From: Panagrolaimus kolymaensis | Taxonomy: Eukaryota; Nematoda; Chromadorea; Rhabditida; Panagrolaimidae | Reading direction: 5' to 3' | Assembly: GCA_028622995.1 (NCBI GenBank) | Contig: JAJQJQ010000006.1 | Span: forward strand, 2,914,001 to 2,978,000 | Length of the DNA stretch: 64,000 bases | Shown: piece by piece, positions 1 through 11,460 of the stretch | Position numbering within the stretch: position 1 is the stretch's first letter | Layout: every line of letters begins with the position of its first letter | The notes under the pieces: generated by a model | Told to the model about the DNA's origin: nothing | The model's input: only the letters and a program-made list of their open reading frames with translations | Database searches by the model: none | Position numbers and translations under genes: made by a program

Positions 1-1
1 T

Positions 2-627
2 GGCGGCGGTGGTGGTTTTGGACCTGAAGGACCTGGAGGTTTTGGATCTCGTGGTAGATGGGGCGGCAGTGGTCGTAGAGGTGGATTTGAACCTGAAGAA
101 GATTTTGGATCAAGAGGTGGTGGAGGTTGGAGAGAACAAGGTGGCGGCGGCAGAGGTGATTGGGATAGTAATCAAGGACCTCAACAACAACGATGGGGTC
201 AACAACAGCCCCAACCTCGTGGTGGCGGTAATCAATGGAGTGGTGATCGACAAATGCCACAACAGCCACAGCAACCAAGTAAACTTTTGAAATTTGCCAA
301 AAAATAAAATAAATAAATTTTCTTTTAGATCCCCGTCAGCAGCAGCAACCTCAACAACAAGCTCAACTTCCCGATGATATTGACACTACTGGCGCCAAAA
401 CCTTTGCACGAAATGATGGATCAGTAAATGACAATAATCCTATGCCAGGTGTAGCTCCTAGACAAAATCCTGCACCACCACCTCGTCCAGCTCCAACGCA
501 AGCTCCACAACCTCGTTCAGTTGCGCCTCAACCAACTTCGCCACCCGCAACTTCAGGTGGTGGACTTTTTGGTGATCCAAATAATAAACCTGTTACACTT
601 CGAGGTCCACCTGGTTCTAAAAAATAA
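2..627 (+). CDS. 3' end of an RGG-box, Pro/Gln-rich protein (partial)
   Basis: Exons 2-278 and 329-627 join in frame (a codon split 1+2) across a 50-nt GT-AG intron. The 5' end lies outside the window. The visible part (191 residues) starts as Gly/Arg-rich sequence with repeated GGGG, RGG and GGRGDW-type blocks, passes through a Gln/Pro-rich stretch (QQQRWGQQQP), then an acidic patch (LPDDIDTTGAKTFARNDG) and a Pro-rich tail ending GPPGSKK. RGG/QP composition is typical of RNA-binding or RNP-granule proteins, so an RNA-binding role is inferred from composition only. No RRM, KH or Lsm domain is visible in the part present. I do not recognise the orthologue. Confidence 0.75.
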
Positions 628-1057
628 TTTTATGTGACAGAAAAAAACATGAATTTGTTTTTTCTTTTTTTCAAATTCATAAATTTATTTTTTTATGATA
701 CAAAGAAAAACAGACGACGATTCTCAAATTGCTCTTTTGATTTGAAAAATAAATAATAAAAAATTTATTGGTTTTAGCTTTTTCTCTCTTTTTTGATTTG
801 TTGTGTATAGGTTTATTTCTATTTTTATTTTCGTAGAAAAAAATAATGTTATTATTGTAATAAAAAAAATGACATGTCTTTTTTCTTTATAAAAGGGCAA
901 AGCTTTCTTTCTTTAAATTATTCAATAATAGGTGTTAAAGATTTGAAAAAAAGGAAGTTATAAAAAAGTTTTGAGCAAAACATGAATGTTAACTTGTTGA
1001 CAGCTTTTTTTTTACATCCTTTTATTAAAAAGCAAACTGAAAAAATGCAAAGTTGTT
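628..1057. other. intergenic, AT-rich
   Basis: No gene seen. AATAAA-type polyadenylation signals lie around 750-760, downstream of the RGG gene. Confidence 0.6.
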
Positions 1058-1160
1058 CCAGTCATAGCTCAGTGGTAGAGTGTGGGAGTCAAAGGTCTCG
1101 TTGTTTTACGTGACCAAAAAAGACCGTCCTAAGTCGTCGGTTCGAATCCGGCTGGCTGGA
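1058..1160 (+). tRNA. tRNA-like gene with intron or long variable insertion, isotype unresolved
   Basis: Acceptor arms CCAGTCA and TGGCTGG form seven pairs (one G-U), with A as discriminator. The D arm reads GCTC-AGTGGTA-GAGT and the T arm GTCGG-TTCGAAT-CCGGC, so both internal promoter boxes look intact. The anticodon arm is interrupted. If TGGGA pairs with TCCTA, the loop would hold CAA with an intron of about 32 nt after position 37. A Leu anticodon on a body with a short variable loop would be non-canonical. The alternative is an arm with an extra-long variable region. It may also be a tRNA pseudogene. Confidence 0.55.
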
Positions 1161-2946
1161 TATATTTTTTGCAAATTAAATAACCATTTTTTCTTTCTAA
1201 ATAATTATTCATCGCAAATTAAAATTTTTTCCCTCTAAATTTTTATTCTTAAATTTAACGTGCGAAAGTCGAGGCATTTCCTAGTCGAGATTTAAAACCA
1301 TCCATAAATGGAAAATAAGAAGCAACTTTTAAAGGTAAAATTTCCATTTTTATAAAAGTTTTATAATTTTACTAGTTTTAATTTTTAATCAAAAGTTAAT
1401 GATCCTTTAGAATTAAAAAAAATCTAATTGAAAAAAAGGTTTAAAACAAGAAAGAATCCTTTAACATTTTTTTTTGTTATGCAAATGACAATCGATTATT
1501 CATTCGACCTTGACAAACTAACCACACGCTTTTTTGTATTTATTTTATTTTATTAAACAATTTCCGTGATGACATAGCATTAAAACGACGAGAGAAAAAA
1601 TAAAAATCCCACATATTCTTTTTTTTATTGATCTTCTCTCCCTTTTATTCATAATCCCATCTAAACACTTTTTTTTCTATGTTGTTTTCTTCTTTCCATC
1701 ACCGCTTTTTTTTTAAATCGCTACAACCAACTACCGAGACTGCTCATTTCTAATCTGATTTTGTTGTTGTTTCATTTTTTTACTTTTCTTCCGCCATTTT
1801 TCATTTGTTTTTGTTTTTTCGTTTGGAGTAACAAAGTTGTAATTTTGACAAAATCATGGAATCTTTAAAAAAAATATAGCAAAATTGTCCACGGTAGAAA
1901 AATAGCTGTGCTGAATGAATCATTTGGAGAGAAAAAGGCTTTATATTAATTTATTTTCTCACGACATCGCAAAATAAAAATAAAAAAACAATGACATATG
2001 AAAAAATCGTCTTTGAAATTAAAGTCTTTTTTTATCTTTTGATAATAAAAATGTTTCTAACATAACTCAATATGAAAGAAATGACAAATTTTTCGATCGA
2101 ATGAATTTTTCTTTTCTTTCTTGTATGATCACTATTCGCCGATCACCATCCATTTATTTTTACATCAAAGTGATTAAAGTATCATTGATTTGGGAAGTAA
2201 TTTTCTAGAACTTGAAAAAAGAGTTTTAGAAAGTGAAACATTTATTTAGGTGATTTTTTTTTTTGCGATGGCGATCAAGGGTTATTAATAGCAAAAAAGA
2301 TTTATTTGGAAAATGGTTGTCATTTAGAATCTTGAAAATAACTACATGAAATAATTTTCCTGTTGGTGAATTCGATACAAAATTAGAGACTCATTATTTT
2401 GTTAAACTATAATCCGATACTTTTTACTAAAAAAAACAATCATAAAAATAAAAAAGTTTACTTTCCCCTTGTTTTTTGTTTTTTTTTCTTCGGTAAATAA
2501 ACATCCAACTTGCCTCTTGAATTTATTTGTAGTCTTCTCATTTGTTGTTATTTTTAAGTATTAATTACATTTTCCGAGTTTATAAAAAAGTATATGATGC
2601 ACTTTTAATTTTGTTGATGGCTTTAAAATTCTCGTTTTTTCTGATTCGGTGAATAAATTTAAATTTCATTTCATTTGATTTTTAAATGAGTTTTTCGTTT
2701 ACATAAAGGTTAGTTAATCGCCTGGTTAAATTTTTTTGCTTTATTAATTCATGTTTAAAAAAAATATTTTGAACGCATTTTTATGAGACTTTTTAGTTGG
2801 AAACATTTTTAGTTATTTAAAAAAGGGCAGTTTTCAAATTGAACTTTTGTTTAAAAAAATATTTTACACTTTTATCTTTTTTTTGCGTGTGTTTGTTTTA
2901 CTTCAAAAAGTTTTCTTCTATGAATTTTTTTTAATTACAGCAAAAA
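1161..2946. other. intergenic, upstream of the SLC23 gene
   Basis: About 1.8 kb of AT-rich sequence with no supported gene. The last bases before the next start codon form a splice acceptor (see 2925-2940). Confidence 0.6.
2925..2940 (+). promoter_or_regulatory. candidate trans-splice or 5' UTR splice acceptor
   Basis: TTTTTTTTAATTACAG lies 6 nt before the SLC23 ATG. No upstream coding exon is evident, so spliced-leader addition is the likely use, as is common in nematodes. A 5' UTR intron would look the same. Confidence 0.5.
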
Positions 2947-5178
2947 ATGCCTGATATAATAATATCCAATGGAGCTGTAGTGGCTCCATCAGAAGCAGCT
3001 ATAATTGGAATACCTCCAATGAAACCAAAAGAAAAAGAAATAAAAACTCGAAGATTTTATAAAGCTGATGATCCCATTCCATGGACGTTAGCTATATTAT
3101 TTGGATTTCAAGTAAATTATTTCTTTAATTTTATAAAACTAAAAATAATTTTTTTAGCAAGTTATGGTATGTGTAAGTGCATTATTAGTTGTACCATTTT
3201 GGGTTGCTGATCTCGTATGCCCTGGACAAGATATAAATATAGTGAGAGTTAGATTAATTTCTTCAACTTTTGTATGCAGTGGTATTAATACTATTATTCA
3301 AACTACTCTGGGAATGAGGTATCGAATCTTTTTTTTGATCGAGATTACTAACGAAAAAGCTTTAAAAAAGGCGCACTTTACCAAAATCTAACTTTTTTCA
3401 TTTCGATAATTTTTAATTCTTCCAATTTTTTAGGTTAGCTCTCCTTCAAGGAACTGCATTCGCGTATGTTCCATCAGTGATGTCCTTTGTAAATTTAGAC
3501 GGGTTTAAATGCAACGCAAATTCCACAACTTATGTGGCGCCTGAAGTTTATGAAGAGAAACTTCAAATAATTCAAGGATGTTTAATTGCATCAAGTTTTA
3601 TTCCAATGTTTATTGCAGCTACGGGTTTAGTGGGAAAACTAACAAAATTTATTGGTCCATTAACTGTTAGTCCATTGATTTTATTATTAATGATTTCAAC
3701 CATGCCTTCAACCGTTGATCGAATGGAAAAGCATTGGGTTGCTATTGTGTAAGCGTTTTTTGAAATTAGCTTTCATTTGTAAATATATTGCCGCGATATT
3801 ATTAGCGTTTGCATATTCCTGAGTTTTTTCCTTCTCATTTTTTGCAAACTTTAAGGGTTTTTTTATAGACAAGCTGTAACATTATTTGCTACCACACTTT
3901 ATTTAGCTGAAGTGCGAGTTCCATTACCAGGAATAAGGAATCGAAAATTTTATTGGTATAAAGTTCATATTTTTGGTCAATATCCTGTAAGCTTTATTTA
4001 ATCAAAAATGTTAAAATTTTAACTTTTTGAATTTTTAGTATCTCATTGCAATAATAATTTCTTGGTCATTTTGCGTTTTTCTTACGGTGACAAATTTAGT
4101 TCCACCAAATAGTGAAGCAAGAACGGATAAACAACAAAATATTGATGCAATAGTTAGTGCACCATGGATTCGTTTTCCATATCCTGGTAATTTTTTTTTT
4201 GGTATTTGAAAGCCTTTCAATTAACTTTTAAAATTTTTTTAGGCCAATTTGGTGCACCCAAATTTCATACAGGGCTTTTCTTTGGCTTTTTAGTTTCAGC
4301 CATGGCTTCAGTAATTGAATCAGTTGGAGATTATCATGCCATTGCAAGAATTAGTCAAGAACGAGCTCCACCATCGCATGCAATAAATCGAGGAATTTTT
4401 GCTGAAGGTATATTCATTTCCAGTTTTTTTTTTCTCCATGAAAATTAATGTTTTTAGGATTTGGTTCATTCCTTTCGGGTCTCATTGGCCCTGGTGTTGG
4501 GCTTACAACTCACACAGAAAATATTGGAGTTATTGGAATTACTCGTGTTGCATCTCGAACTACTTTAGTTATCGCTGGTTTATGGTTAATTGGTTTGGGA
4601 TTATTTACCAAAGTTGGCGCTATCCTTTCGACCATTCCCGATCCTTTAGTTGGTGGAGTCCTTGCATCCTCAATGGCTATGGTATCTGGAGTTGCAATAG
4701 CAAATGTTCAATCAGTGGATTTAAAAAATTCAAGAAATATGGGAATTATTGGTTTTGCGCTTGTTTGTGGCTTAGTTATTCCCGGATATTTTACTCGACA
4801 TCCAGCTCATACAGGTATTCAAGTTCTTGATCAAGCTTTAGCCGTTTTATTAAAACTTGAAATGTTTGTTGGAGCTTTTGTTGCATGTGTTTTAGATAAT
4901 ACTGTGCCAGGTAAAAACAAAATATTACTTACAAGATCGATATTTTTACACAAACAATTTTTTAAGGTTCAACAAGAGAAGGTCGAGGTCTCCGTGAGAG
5001 AGGACTTGCACATGATTTAGGACCAAATGGTCGAGATATTTATTTATATCCAAAAAGTTTGATGAAAATATTTGAAAAATATTCATGGATGCAAAAATTT
5101 CCAATGGTGCCAAAAAGAAAAGTGGCTGGTGGATCAAGCGCCCGAAATATGCAAGACATAAATGAATTTGATACTTAA
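2947..5178 (+). CDS. SLC23-type nucleobase/ascorbate transporter
   Basis: Eight exons: 2947-3111, 3158-3318, 3434-3748, 3869-3986, 4039-4186, 4243-4407, 4458-4910, 4967-5178; 578 residues, all phases consistent. The nucleobase-ascorbate transporter signature [QEP]NxGxxxxT[RKG] is present as ENIGVIGITR at about residues 378-387. IESVGDYHAIAR and HAINRGIFAEG nearby are further family hallmarks. In TM1 the usual QH pair is QQ (FGFQQVMV). The protein is a polytopic plasma-membrane transporter by family; substrate (purine, uracil or ascorbate) cannot be told from sequence. The cytosolic tail is about 70 residues and basic. Introns are 46-120 nt. Identification is firm; orthology within the nematode SLC23 group is not resolved. 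Confidence 0.93.
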
Positions 5179-5434
5179 AAATAATTTAACGCTTTATTTA
5201 TTATTTTTTTTTTGTTAAGTTAAGTTAATTAATTATGTATATTACTTGAAAAAGGCTTAAAAATTTTTTAAAAATAAATGAATTAGAATTTTATAATAAA
5301 AATATTGGTTTTACACTTTTAGCGAAACCTTTAAAAAAATAAAACGCTGAAATTTTAATAGAAAGCATACTAAAGAAAAAATCAAGAAAGACTCTTGTTA
5401 AAGCTAATCCGATAAAAAAATGGAAAAATAATAT

Positions 5435-5506
5435 AGGGCCCACCCGGAATTGAACCAGGGACCGATCGGACTGCAGCCGATTGCTCTACCGCTGAGCTAT
5501 AGACCC
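5435..5506 (-). tRNA. tRNA-Cys (GCA)
   Basis: A complete cloverleaf on the minus strand: acceptor GGGTCTA/TGGGCCC with discriminator U, D arm GCTC-AGCGGTA-GAGC, anticodon arm ATCGG-CTGCAGT-CCGAT with anticodon GCA, and T arm CCTGG-TTCAATT-CCGGG. It is 72 nt with no intron. A U discriminator is characteristic of tRNA-Cys. Confidence 0.96.
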
Positions 5507-6160
5507 TGTATATAAACAACATATTTTTTAATTCCCTTATAAGCAGCCGACGCTGCTACGTGGTTTCTCTTTTTTTTTTGTAAACAAGCTAAACTAAAAA
5601 AAGGAAAGCTCACAGTCCTCATTTTTATTTCATTAGCTGGTAAGGCTTTCGCTCTCTCAAAAGAAAACAAAAAAATAAGCTGCTTTGCGCAGAGAAAACA
5701 CACAAGACTTTCACTTCAAAGAAGAGAAAAAATGTAACAAAAAATTAAACTTATAAAAATTTGCGATAAATTCACACCAAAAGTGTTTTCCATCTTTATT
5801 TATCCGAAACATATCATCGCATCTTTTACATCATTATCGCGAAACAAAAACAATGATAAAAAGAAATCATTCAAAGATAAACAACATCTGTCAGTAAAAA
5901 AAAACTATGATGAATGACTTTTCTTGGCTGTCTTTTCAACAATCTTTAAATCATTATCATTTTTCTGCTTATAGACGATTGACACTATGACCTGATTACA
6001 AAAATGTAAAAAAAAACATCAAAATTAATGAGTTAAGTTTTTTTATATAGAGTTTCATTTTTTGAGAACTTCATTATCCGTAACCTAATGGATTTATTAG
6101 GTTGTATAAATAGTGATGTAAAATGTGTTACAATTTTAATATTTATATGTCGCTAAAAAG
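5507..6160. other. intergenic, upstream of array gene A
   Basis: No gene seen. It contains several WGATAR-type GATA-factor motifs (for example TGATAA near 5850 and 5955) and a TATAAATA-like stretch near 6105. Confidence 0.5.
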
Positions 6161-6880
6161 ATGACGATGAGATGTTTCTTAGTTTTGGTATTTTTGTTAA
6201 AAAATTTGGAAATGATATTAGCTTGTATGGCAGTGAGAGGCGGTGGAGGAGGCGATATACCTATTACATCAACAACTCCGATTACGACAACTACAGCATT
6301 TATATGTTCCATTCCTCCCTTAACAATGCCACCGTGTCCAATGGCTGCTATTAATCCAAGTGTTTTTCTTACAAGCGATGTTAATTTGTTAGATGGTCTT
6401 TATGGAATGGTTCCTCGAATAGGTAAAAGAAAAGTTTTTTGTAATAATTTAACTTTAATCATAAAATTCATAGGTGCATGTGAAAGTTGTGCAGTAGGAA
6501 ACGAAAATTATTATCCTTCAGCATTGGATCCCGTTCCTCATTTTACTGATCCTCAAGAAGGTATTGGAACTTTAACTTCAGAATCATGCCCGAATATGTT
6601 TTTATGTGATACTTCTGGGACATGTTATAACCGAAACACTGATGAGCTTAGTGTCACATTGTATCCATATTGCATCCCCGGTGGAACATGCGCTGTATAT
6701 GCCATTTTAGATGGTACCTTAGACAGTGATGGCTTAATTCCAATTGGTGGAACAACCCCAACATTTACCGCTGGGGCTCAAGTTGATCCCTTCACTTTTT
6801 CGGCTAAACCTGTAACCGATCCAAGTTATCCTAAAATTACAAGGGTTAGTTGTAATGGATGCCCAACAGAAACATGTTAA
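6161..6880 (+). CDS. secreted Thr-linker/Cys-rich protein, array member A
   Basis: Exons 6161-6422 and 6474-6880 encode 222 residues. The 51-nt intron is a multiple of three without a stop, so it is also readable as coding; the other four copies place an intron exactly here. Order: signal peptide, the family box CMAVRGGGGGDIP, a short Thr linker, a segment FICSIPPLTMPPC shared only with member E, then the Cys-rich domain starting ACESCAVG and ending NGCPTETC. There is an alternative ATG at 6167. Function is unknown. The domain resembles the Cys-rich extracellular domains that follow Thr-rich stretches in some nematode secreted proteins, but I cannot assign a named family. Confidence 0.85.
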   Translation: MTMRCFLVLVFLLKNLEMILACMAVRGGGGGDIPITSTTPITTTTAFICSIPPLTMPPCPMAAINPSVFLTSDVNLLDGLYGMVPRIGKRKVFCNNLTLIIKFIGACESCAVGNENYYPSALDPVPHFTDPQEGIGTLTSESCPNMFLCDTSGTCYNRNTDELSVTLYPYCIPGGTCAVYAILDGTLDSDGLIPIGGTTPTFTAGAQVDPFTFSAKPVTDPSYPKITRVSCNGCPTETC

Positions 6881-7727
6881 AAAATGAGTTAATTAAATTT
6901 CTAAATTATTCCTAATAATAAAATAAAATTAATAAAACATTTTTATTTCTTTTCAACTAATTATAAATAAATAATAAACAAAATAAAGTGAAAGTTTGTA
7001 TTAATTAAAACGTCTAAGAAGGTAAAAGAATTTTTTTATTTCTTTGATTGAAATGATTTTCAAGCTTTTTATTTGCCATTTTTTCTATTGACTTTTTGTT
7101 CAATAATTTATTCTTTTACAAGTAATATTAATTTTAAAAAATGATGTGTTAATAATGTAATAAAAGCTTTTTTATTTTCCAATAAAAAAATCGATGATGT
7201 CGTGGAAAATTTTTTTAATGCGAACATTTTTCTTTCATAGTTCCGATTTACAAATCGAAAGTTATCATCGCCTCCACAATCAATTTCTCATTATCTCCTC
7301 CTCTTCATTTTTTTATTATTAATTTTCATTATTGTCGCCTCCGCAATTTTCTTTATCGCGTAATCCAAGAAGTTAAAATGAAAAAGATATTAAACCCCCT
7401 GCGGTAATGATTTCATTTTACCTTTTCTTTCTTTCAACTCTCGTAAGAAGAATCATTAACTTTCCTTTTTCACCCGATTGAGAGTAAAACCTTAAATTTC
7501 TGATCACTTACACTATGACCTAATTCTTTGAATAAAAAAATTCAAACAACGAAGACGTAACAGCTTTTTTTTACTTGCTGAAAACATGGACCGATTACTT
7601 CTGCTACAATATCCGTTCGTAATGGGTGGTAAAAACGTAAAGAATTCATTTAAAAGTGAAAAATGATATATACATATTTTTTATGTTTACATACATTTTG
7701 TGTTGACATTTAAAAAAAATTGATAAT
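6881..7727. other. intergenic between array members A and B
   Basis: Contains the AATAAA-rich 3' region of A and GATA-type motifs (GTTATCATCG near 7262). No other gene seen. Confidence 0.5.
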
Positions 7728-8485
7728 ATGAAATATTTTATAGTTATAGTATTTTTATTTAAAAATTTTGAAAATGGATTAGCTTGCATGGCTGTAAGAG
7801 GCGGAGGTGGTGGAGGAGATGGCGATATACCGATTACAACAACCACTGCTCCACTTACGACGACAACAACGACAGGTTTATCAACAACCACTACTTCAAC
7901 AACTACAACAACTTCCACCACCACTACGACAACTACTACAACTTCATGTCCATTAGCAGCGACAAATGCAGGAATCTTTTTGACACCAGATGCAAATTTA
8001 GTTGATAATGTTTATGGAATGGTTCCATCTGAAGGTGTGATTCATTCTACTTTCGCTTTTTGCTATAAATTAATTTTGTAGGAACTTGTGAAAGTTGCGC
8101 AGCTGGAGCAGATACTTATTTCCCACCGGCAATGACAGCTGTTCCTCATGCTACTGATCCACAAGAAGCTGCCGGATCTTTAACATTAACTTCTTGCCCA
8201 AATATGTGTGTTTGTGACACTGCTGGAACTTGCTATACTCGAAGTGGGGATGATACTGTTGTAACATTCTGGCCATTTTGTATGGGAGGAACATGCGCAA
8301 TTTATGGTTATTTGACAGGCGCTCTGGATAGTGATGGACTTGTACCTGTTGGAGGGACAACCCCAACCTTTACTGCTGGTGCTCAAACTGATCCAGTTAC
8401 ATTTGATGCTAAACCTGTAACAGATCCAAGCTATCCTGTGCTTTCAAGGGCTGGATGCAATGGATGCCCTGTAGCAATGTGTTAA
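7728..8485 (+). CDS. secreted Thr-linker/Cys-rich protein, array member B
   Basis: Exons 7728-8034 and 8082-8485 (236 residues) are joined across a 47-nt intron at the same codon phase as its neighbours. A signal peptide is followed by the Gly box CMAVRGGGGGGDGDIP, then about 45 residues that are nearly all Thr/Ser, then the Cys-rich domain (TCESCAAGADTYF to NGCPVAMC). The domain is closest to that of member C (shared AVPHATDPQEAAGSLT), which points to a recent B/C duplication. The Thr run is a plausible O-glycosylated, mucin-like spacer; that is inference from composition. Confidence 0.88.
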
Positions 8486-8976
8486 TAGAAAAAAATGTTA
8501 ATAATTTTTAATAAATTTGCTAACTTTTTATTTAAATCATAATTTTTATTAATAAACTAAATCTTTTAAAATGTTAAACTAAATCTTTAAAAATGTGTAT
8601 GTTTATTAAATTTTTTGTAATAATTATATAATAAAAACGTGTGTGGTATTGAAACTAAAATTGCTCTCATCATTTATCTCAAAAATTCACAAAAAAAAAA
8701 GAGATATCAAAAGATTTCACTTTTATCTTTGATTTCCTATTACTCTTTCAGCGATGTGTGGTAGGTAAATATCCAAATGAATTAAATGACCCGATTCCAT
8801 TCCAGAAAGAGAGACTTTCAAACAAAAAAAATTTTTTTTCATTGAACATCCGTCATCATCATTCTTCTTTTTTTATTCTTATTCTTGGGTGGTTTAAAAA
8901 AAAGTGAAAGTCTTCACTTTTTTTTTATTGTTTTATAATTCATTAGTTAGTAGTGGAAGTATAAAAAAATTTGACG
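8486..8976. other. intergenic between array members B and C
   Basis: AT-rich, with AATAAA signals after B. No gene seen. Confidence 0.5.
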
Positions 8977-9625
8977 ATGAAAAGTTTCTTGATTTTTGCA
9001 TTTTTATTTATAAATTTTGAAAATGGATTAGCTTGTATGGCAGTTAGAGGTGGTGGAGGAGGAGATATCACAACAATAGCTCCATGTGCATTGGCTGCTG
9101 ATAATGCCGGAATTTTCTTGGCCACTGGTGCTAATTTAGTTGATAATGTTTATGGAATGGTTCCCGCTACTGGTATCTATTTTTAATTTGGAATTTTTGA
9201 TTTAAAATATTCATTTTTAAGGCACTTGCACTACTTGCGCTAATGGAGCAGATACTTATTACCCACCTGCTGCGACAGCTGTTCCCCATGCTACTGATCC
9301 TCAAGAAGCTGCCGGATCTTTGACTGTTACTTCATGCCCAAATATGTGTGTCTGTGATGCTGCTGGAATTTGCTACACTCGAAATACAGACGACACTGTC
9401 GTTACTCTCTGGCCATATTGCACTGGTGGCACTTGTGCTATGTATGCATATTTGACTGGTGCATTGGATACAGATGGACTTGTGCCTGTTGGTGGAACTA
9501 CTCCAACCTTCACTGCTGGTGCTCAAACTGACCCAGTAACATTCGACGCTCTACCTGTAACAGATGCAAGTTATCCAAAAATTGCAAGTGCTGGTTGCAA
9601 TGGTTGTCCTATTACAACATGTTAG
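8977..9625 (+). CDS. secreted Thr-linker/Cys-rich protein, array member C (linker absent)
   Basis: Exons 8977-9172 and 9222-9625; 199 residues. The start chosen is ATG 8977; the two codons before it (TTG ACG) align with the ATG ACG ATG of member A but do not offer an ATG. The signal peptide and Gly box (CMAVRGGGGGDI) pass straight to TTIAPCALAADNAG, so the Thr-rich linker is reduced to almost nothing. The Cys-rich domain (TCTTCANGADTYY to NGCPITTC) keeps the cysteine spacing of member B. The linker is therefore dispensable for a conserved domain, or was lost recently by repeat contraction. Confidence 0.88.
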
Positions 9626-10220
9626 TAGAAAATTTGTTTTCTAAAATTCTAAAAATAAATAATAATATAATATTATAACTTAATTAAATTTTATTATAAA
9701 TAATAAAAATTTATTTAACTATTTGCAAAGCTTATCTCTTTCCACATATTTTTTTTTGTTTTGCCGATGCAAAAATGAAAAACATGACAAATTTTAAAAA
9801 AATCAGATGAAAGAATTTGCATACAAAAAACTTTTTTTCCCTTCAGATGTTTCTTATTGCAAGAATTCTAAATTTACTGTACGTATTTCATTTTCTGCGG
9901 CACAGTTTCTTTAAAAAAACTGAACAAAACAATACTTTATTGATTTTTAGTTAAATCCAGAGAACGGAGGAAGAAGATTCAAGTGATTTGATTAAAATAC
10001 AAAAAAAAAGAAGAAGAAAGATATCGAAGGAGTTTATCCTTGATTCGTATTTTTTTTTTACAAATTCTAATCAACAAACACTATCCAATGAAAAGATGGA
10101 ATGACCCGATTGAATGAAAATAACACACAATTCATTGAATATTTTTGTGTGTGGGCTATCATTTATTTTTCCTTATTTTTTTCTTATCAGTGTTAGATAA
10201 ATTTTTTCATCCATTTTAAA
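9626..10220. other. intergenic between array members C and D
   Basis: No gene seen. It ends with an extended GATA site (see 10183-10191). Confidence 0.5.
10183..10191 (-). promoter_or_regulatory. extended GATA-factor site (ACTGATAAG)
   Basis: CTTATCAGT on the plus strand is ACTGATAAG on the minus strand, about 30 bp before the start codon of member D. In C. elegans this extended motif is the site of the intestinal GATA factor ELT-2. Intestinal expression of the array is inference. Confidence 0.45.
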
Positions 10221-11460
10221 ATGATTAAAAGAAAGTCTTTAATATTTATAAATTTTATTATTTTATTATTTAATTTAAAAGTATCATTATGTTGTATAGC
10301 TATGGCAGGAAGGGGTGGAGGAGATATACCAGTGACAACTACTCCAGCACCAATTACAACTACTCCAGCATTAATTACGACTACCCCTGCGATAGTGCTT
10401 ACAACCACAACCACTCCAGCCCTTACAACTACCACAACGGCAGGATTGACGACCTCAACTACAACGGGGCCATCCACAACTACCACAACACCTTTATCTA
10501 CAACCACAACAACGCCATTAAGTACAACAACCACGACTCCATTAACAACTACAACCACGACTCCATTAACAACTACAACCACGACTCCATTAACGACAAC
10601 AACCACAACTCCATTAACGACAACAAGTACAACCACAACAACTACATCAACAACAACAACAACATCGACCACAAGCACCACCACGACAACTTTATGTCCA
10701 GATGCCATGGGAAAAGCAAGTATATTTATTGCTCCAGATGTTAGTATTATTGGTGGTTTTTATGGATTTAAGGAACCAACAAGTAAGGCTTTTTACGCTG
10801 TTACCTTTTTTGATTTAACGGAAAGCTAAAGGAAATTTTTATACTCATTTATTTGATTTTTTTTTAAACTTCTGCATTTTGTTTATTTTTTAAAGCGAAA
10901 TCCACTTATTCTGAATTTTGGATTTTTTATATAAAAAAGGCGCTGGAAATTATGGGGAAAAAATCACTTGCAGTTGGGAAAATGTTGTTTAGTGAAAGCA
11001 CTGTCTAAAATTTGATATTCATTTCTTAAAATGCATCTACTAACAATTTTATAATATTTTATAAATACTCCTTTTTTTAGTTTGCAATGGATTAAATTAT
11101 TATGAACCCTCACCTGAAGAGATTACGTTTGGTGAAGGTGGACTTGGTGCCATAGATAAGGGAACCGATGATGCACCTAATTGTGTTAATTTATGCATTT
11201 GTGATGCCACAGGTGAATGTTTTCAACCAAGTCCCATGGGCACTCAAGATCCTGCCATTGATTTATATCCATATTGTGATATGGGTACAGGTGAATGCTT
11301 TGTTGCTGTAATGCTTAATAGTCAAGGTGAACTCATCAGCACTACCAACCCTGCAAATATATATTCTTCTGATGACCAAGCGTTCGAAACAATGATCACT
11401 TCACCTGCATTTTTACATGCTACCCAAGTAGGATGCAGTGGATGTCCTGTTATGATGTAG
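10221..11460 (+). CDS. secreted Thr-linker/Cys-rich protein, array member D (divergent, longest linker)
   Basis: Exons 10221-10782 and 11081-11460; 313 residues. The signal peptide is followed by CCIAMAGRGGGDIP, then about 125 Thr-dominated residues containing repeats of the type TTTTTTPLT, then the Cys-rich domain. The intron is 298 nt against 47-59 nt in the other copies, but sits at the same phase. The domain is the most diverged: it begins with a single Cys (TICNGLNYY rather than CESC) and ends GCPVMM without the final Cys of the others. It therefore lacks at least one cysteine pair and may fold or function differently. Confidence 0.85.
10340..10690 (+). repeat. in-frame Thr-coding minisatellite in member D
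   Basis: Near-perfect units of about 24 nt (CCATTAACAACTACAACCAC plus GACT, and variants) encode repeated PLTTTTTT. Neighbouring ACN triplets extend the tract at both ends. Confidence 0.85.

Noticed and set aside
10193..10708. Minus-strand Val-rich open frame across the Thr linker of member D (similar ones at 7646-7924 and 12423-12701)
   Set aside because: It is the complement of ACN-rich coding sequence; GTN/GTT codons arise automatically and the Val-rich protein has no other support.
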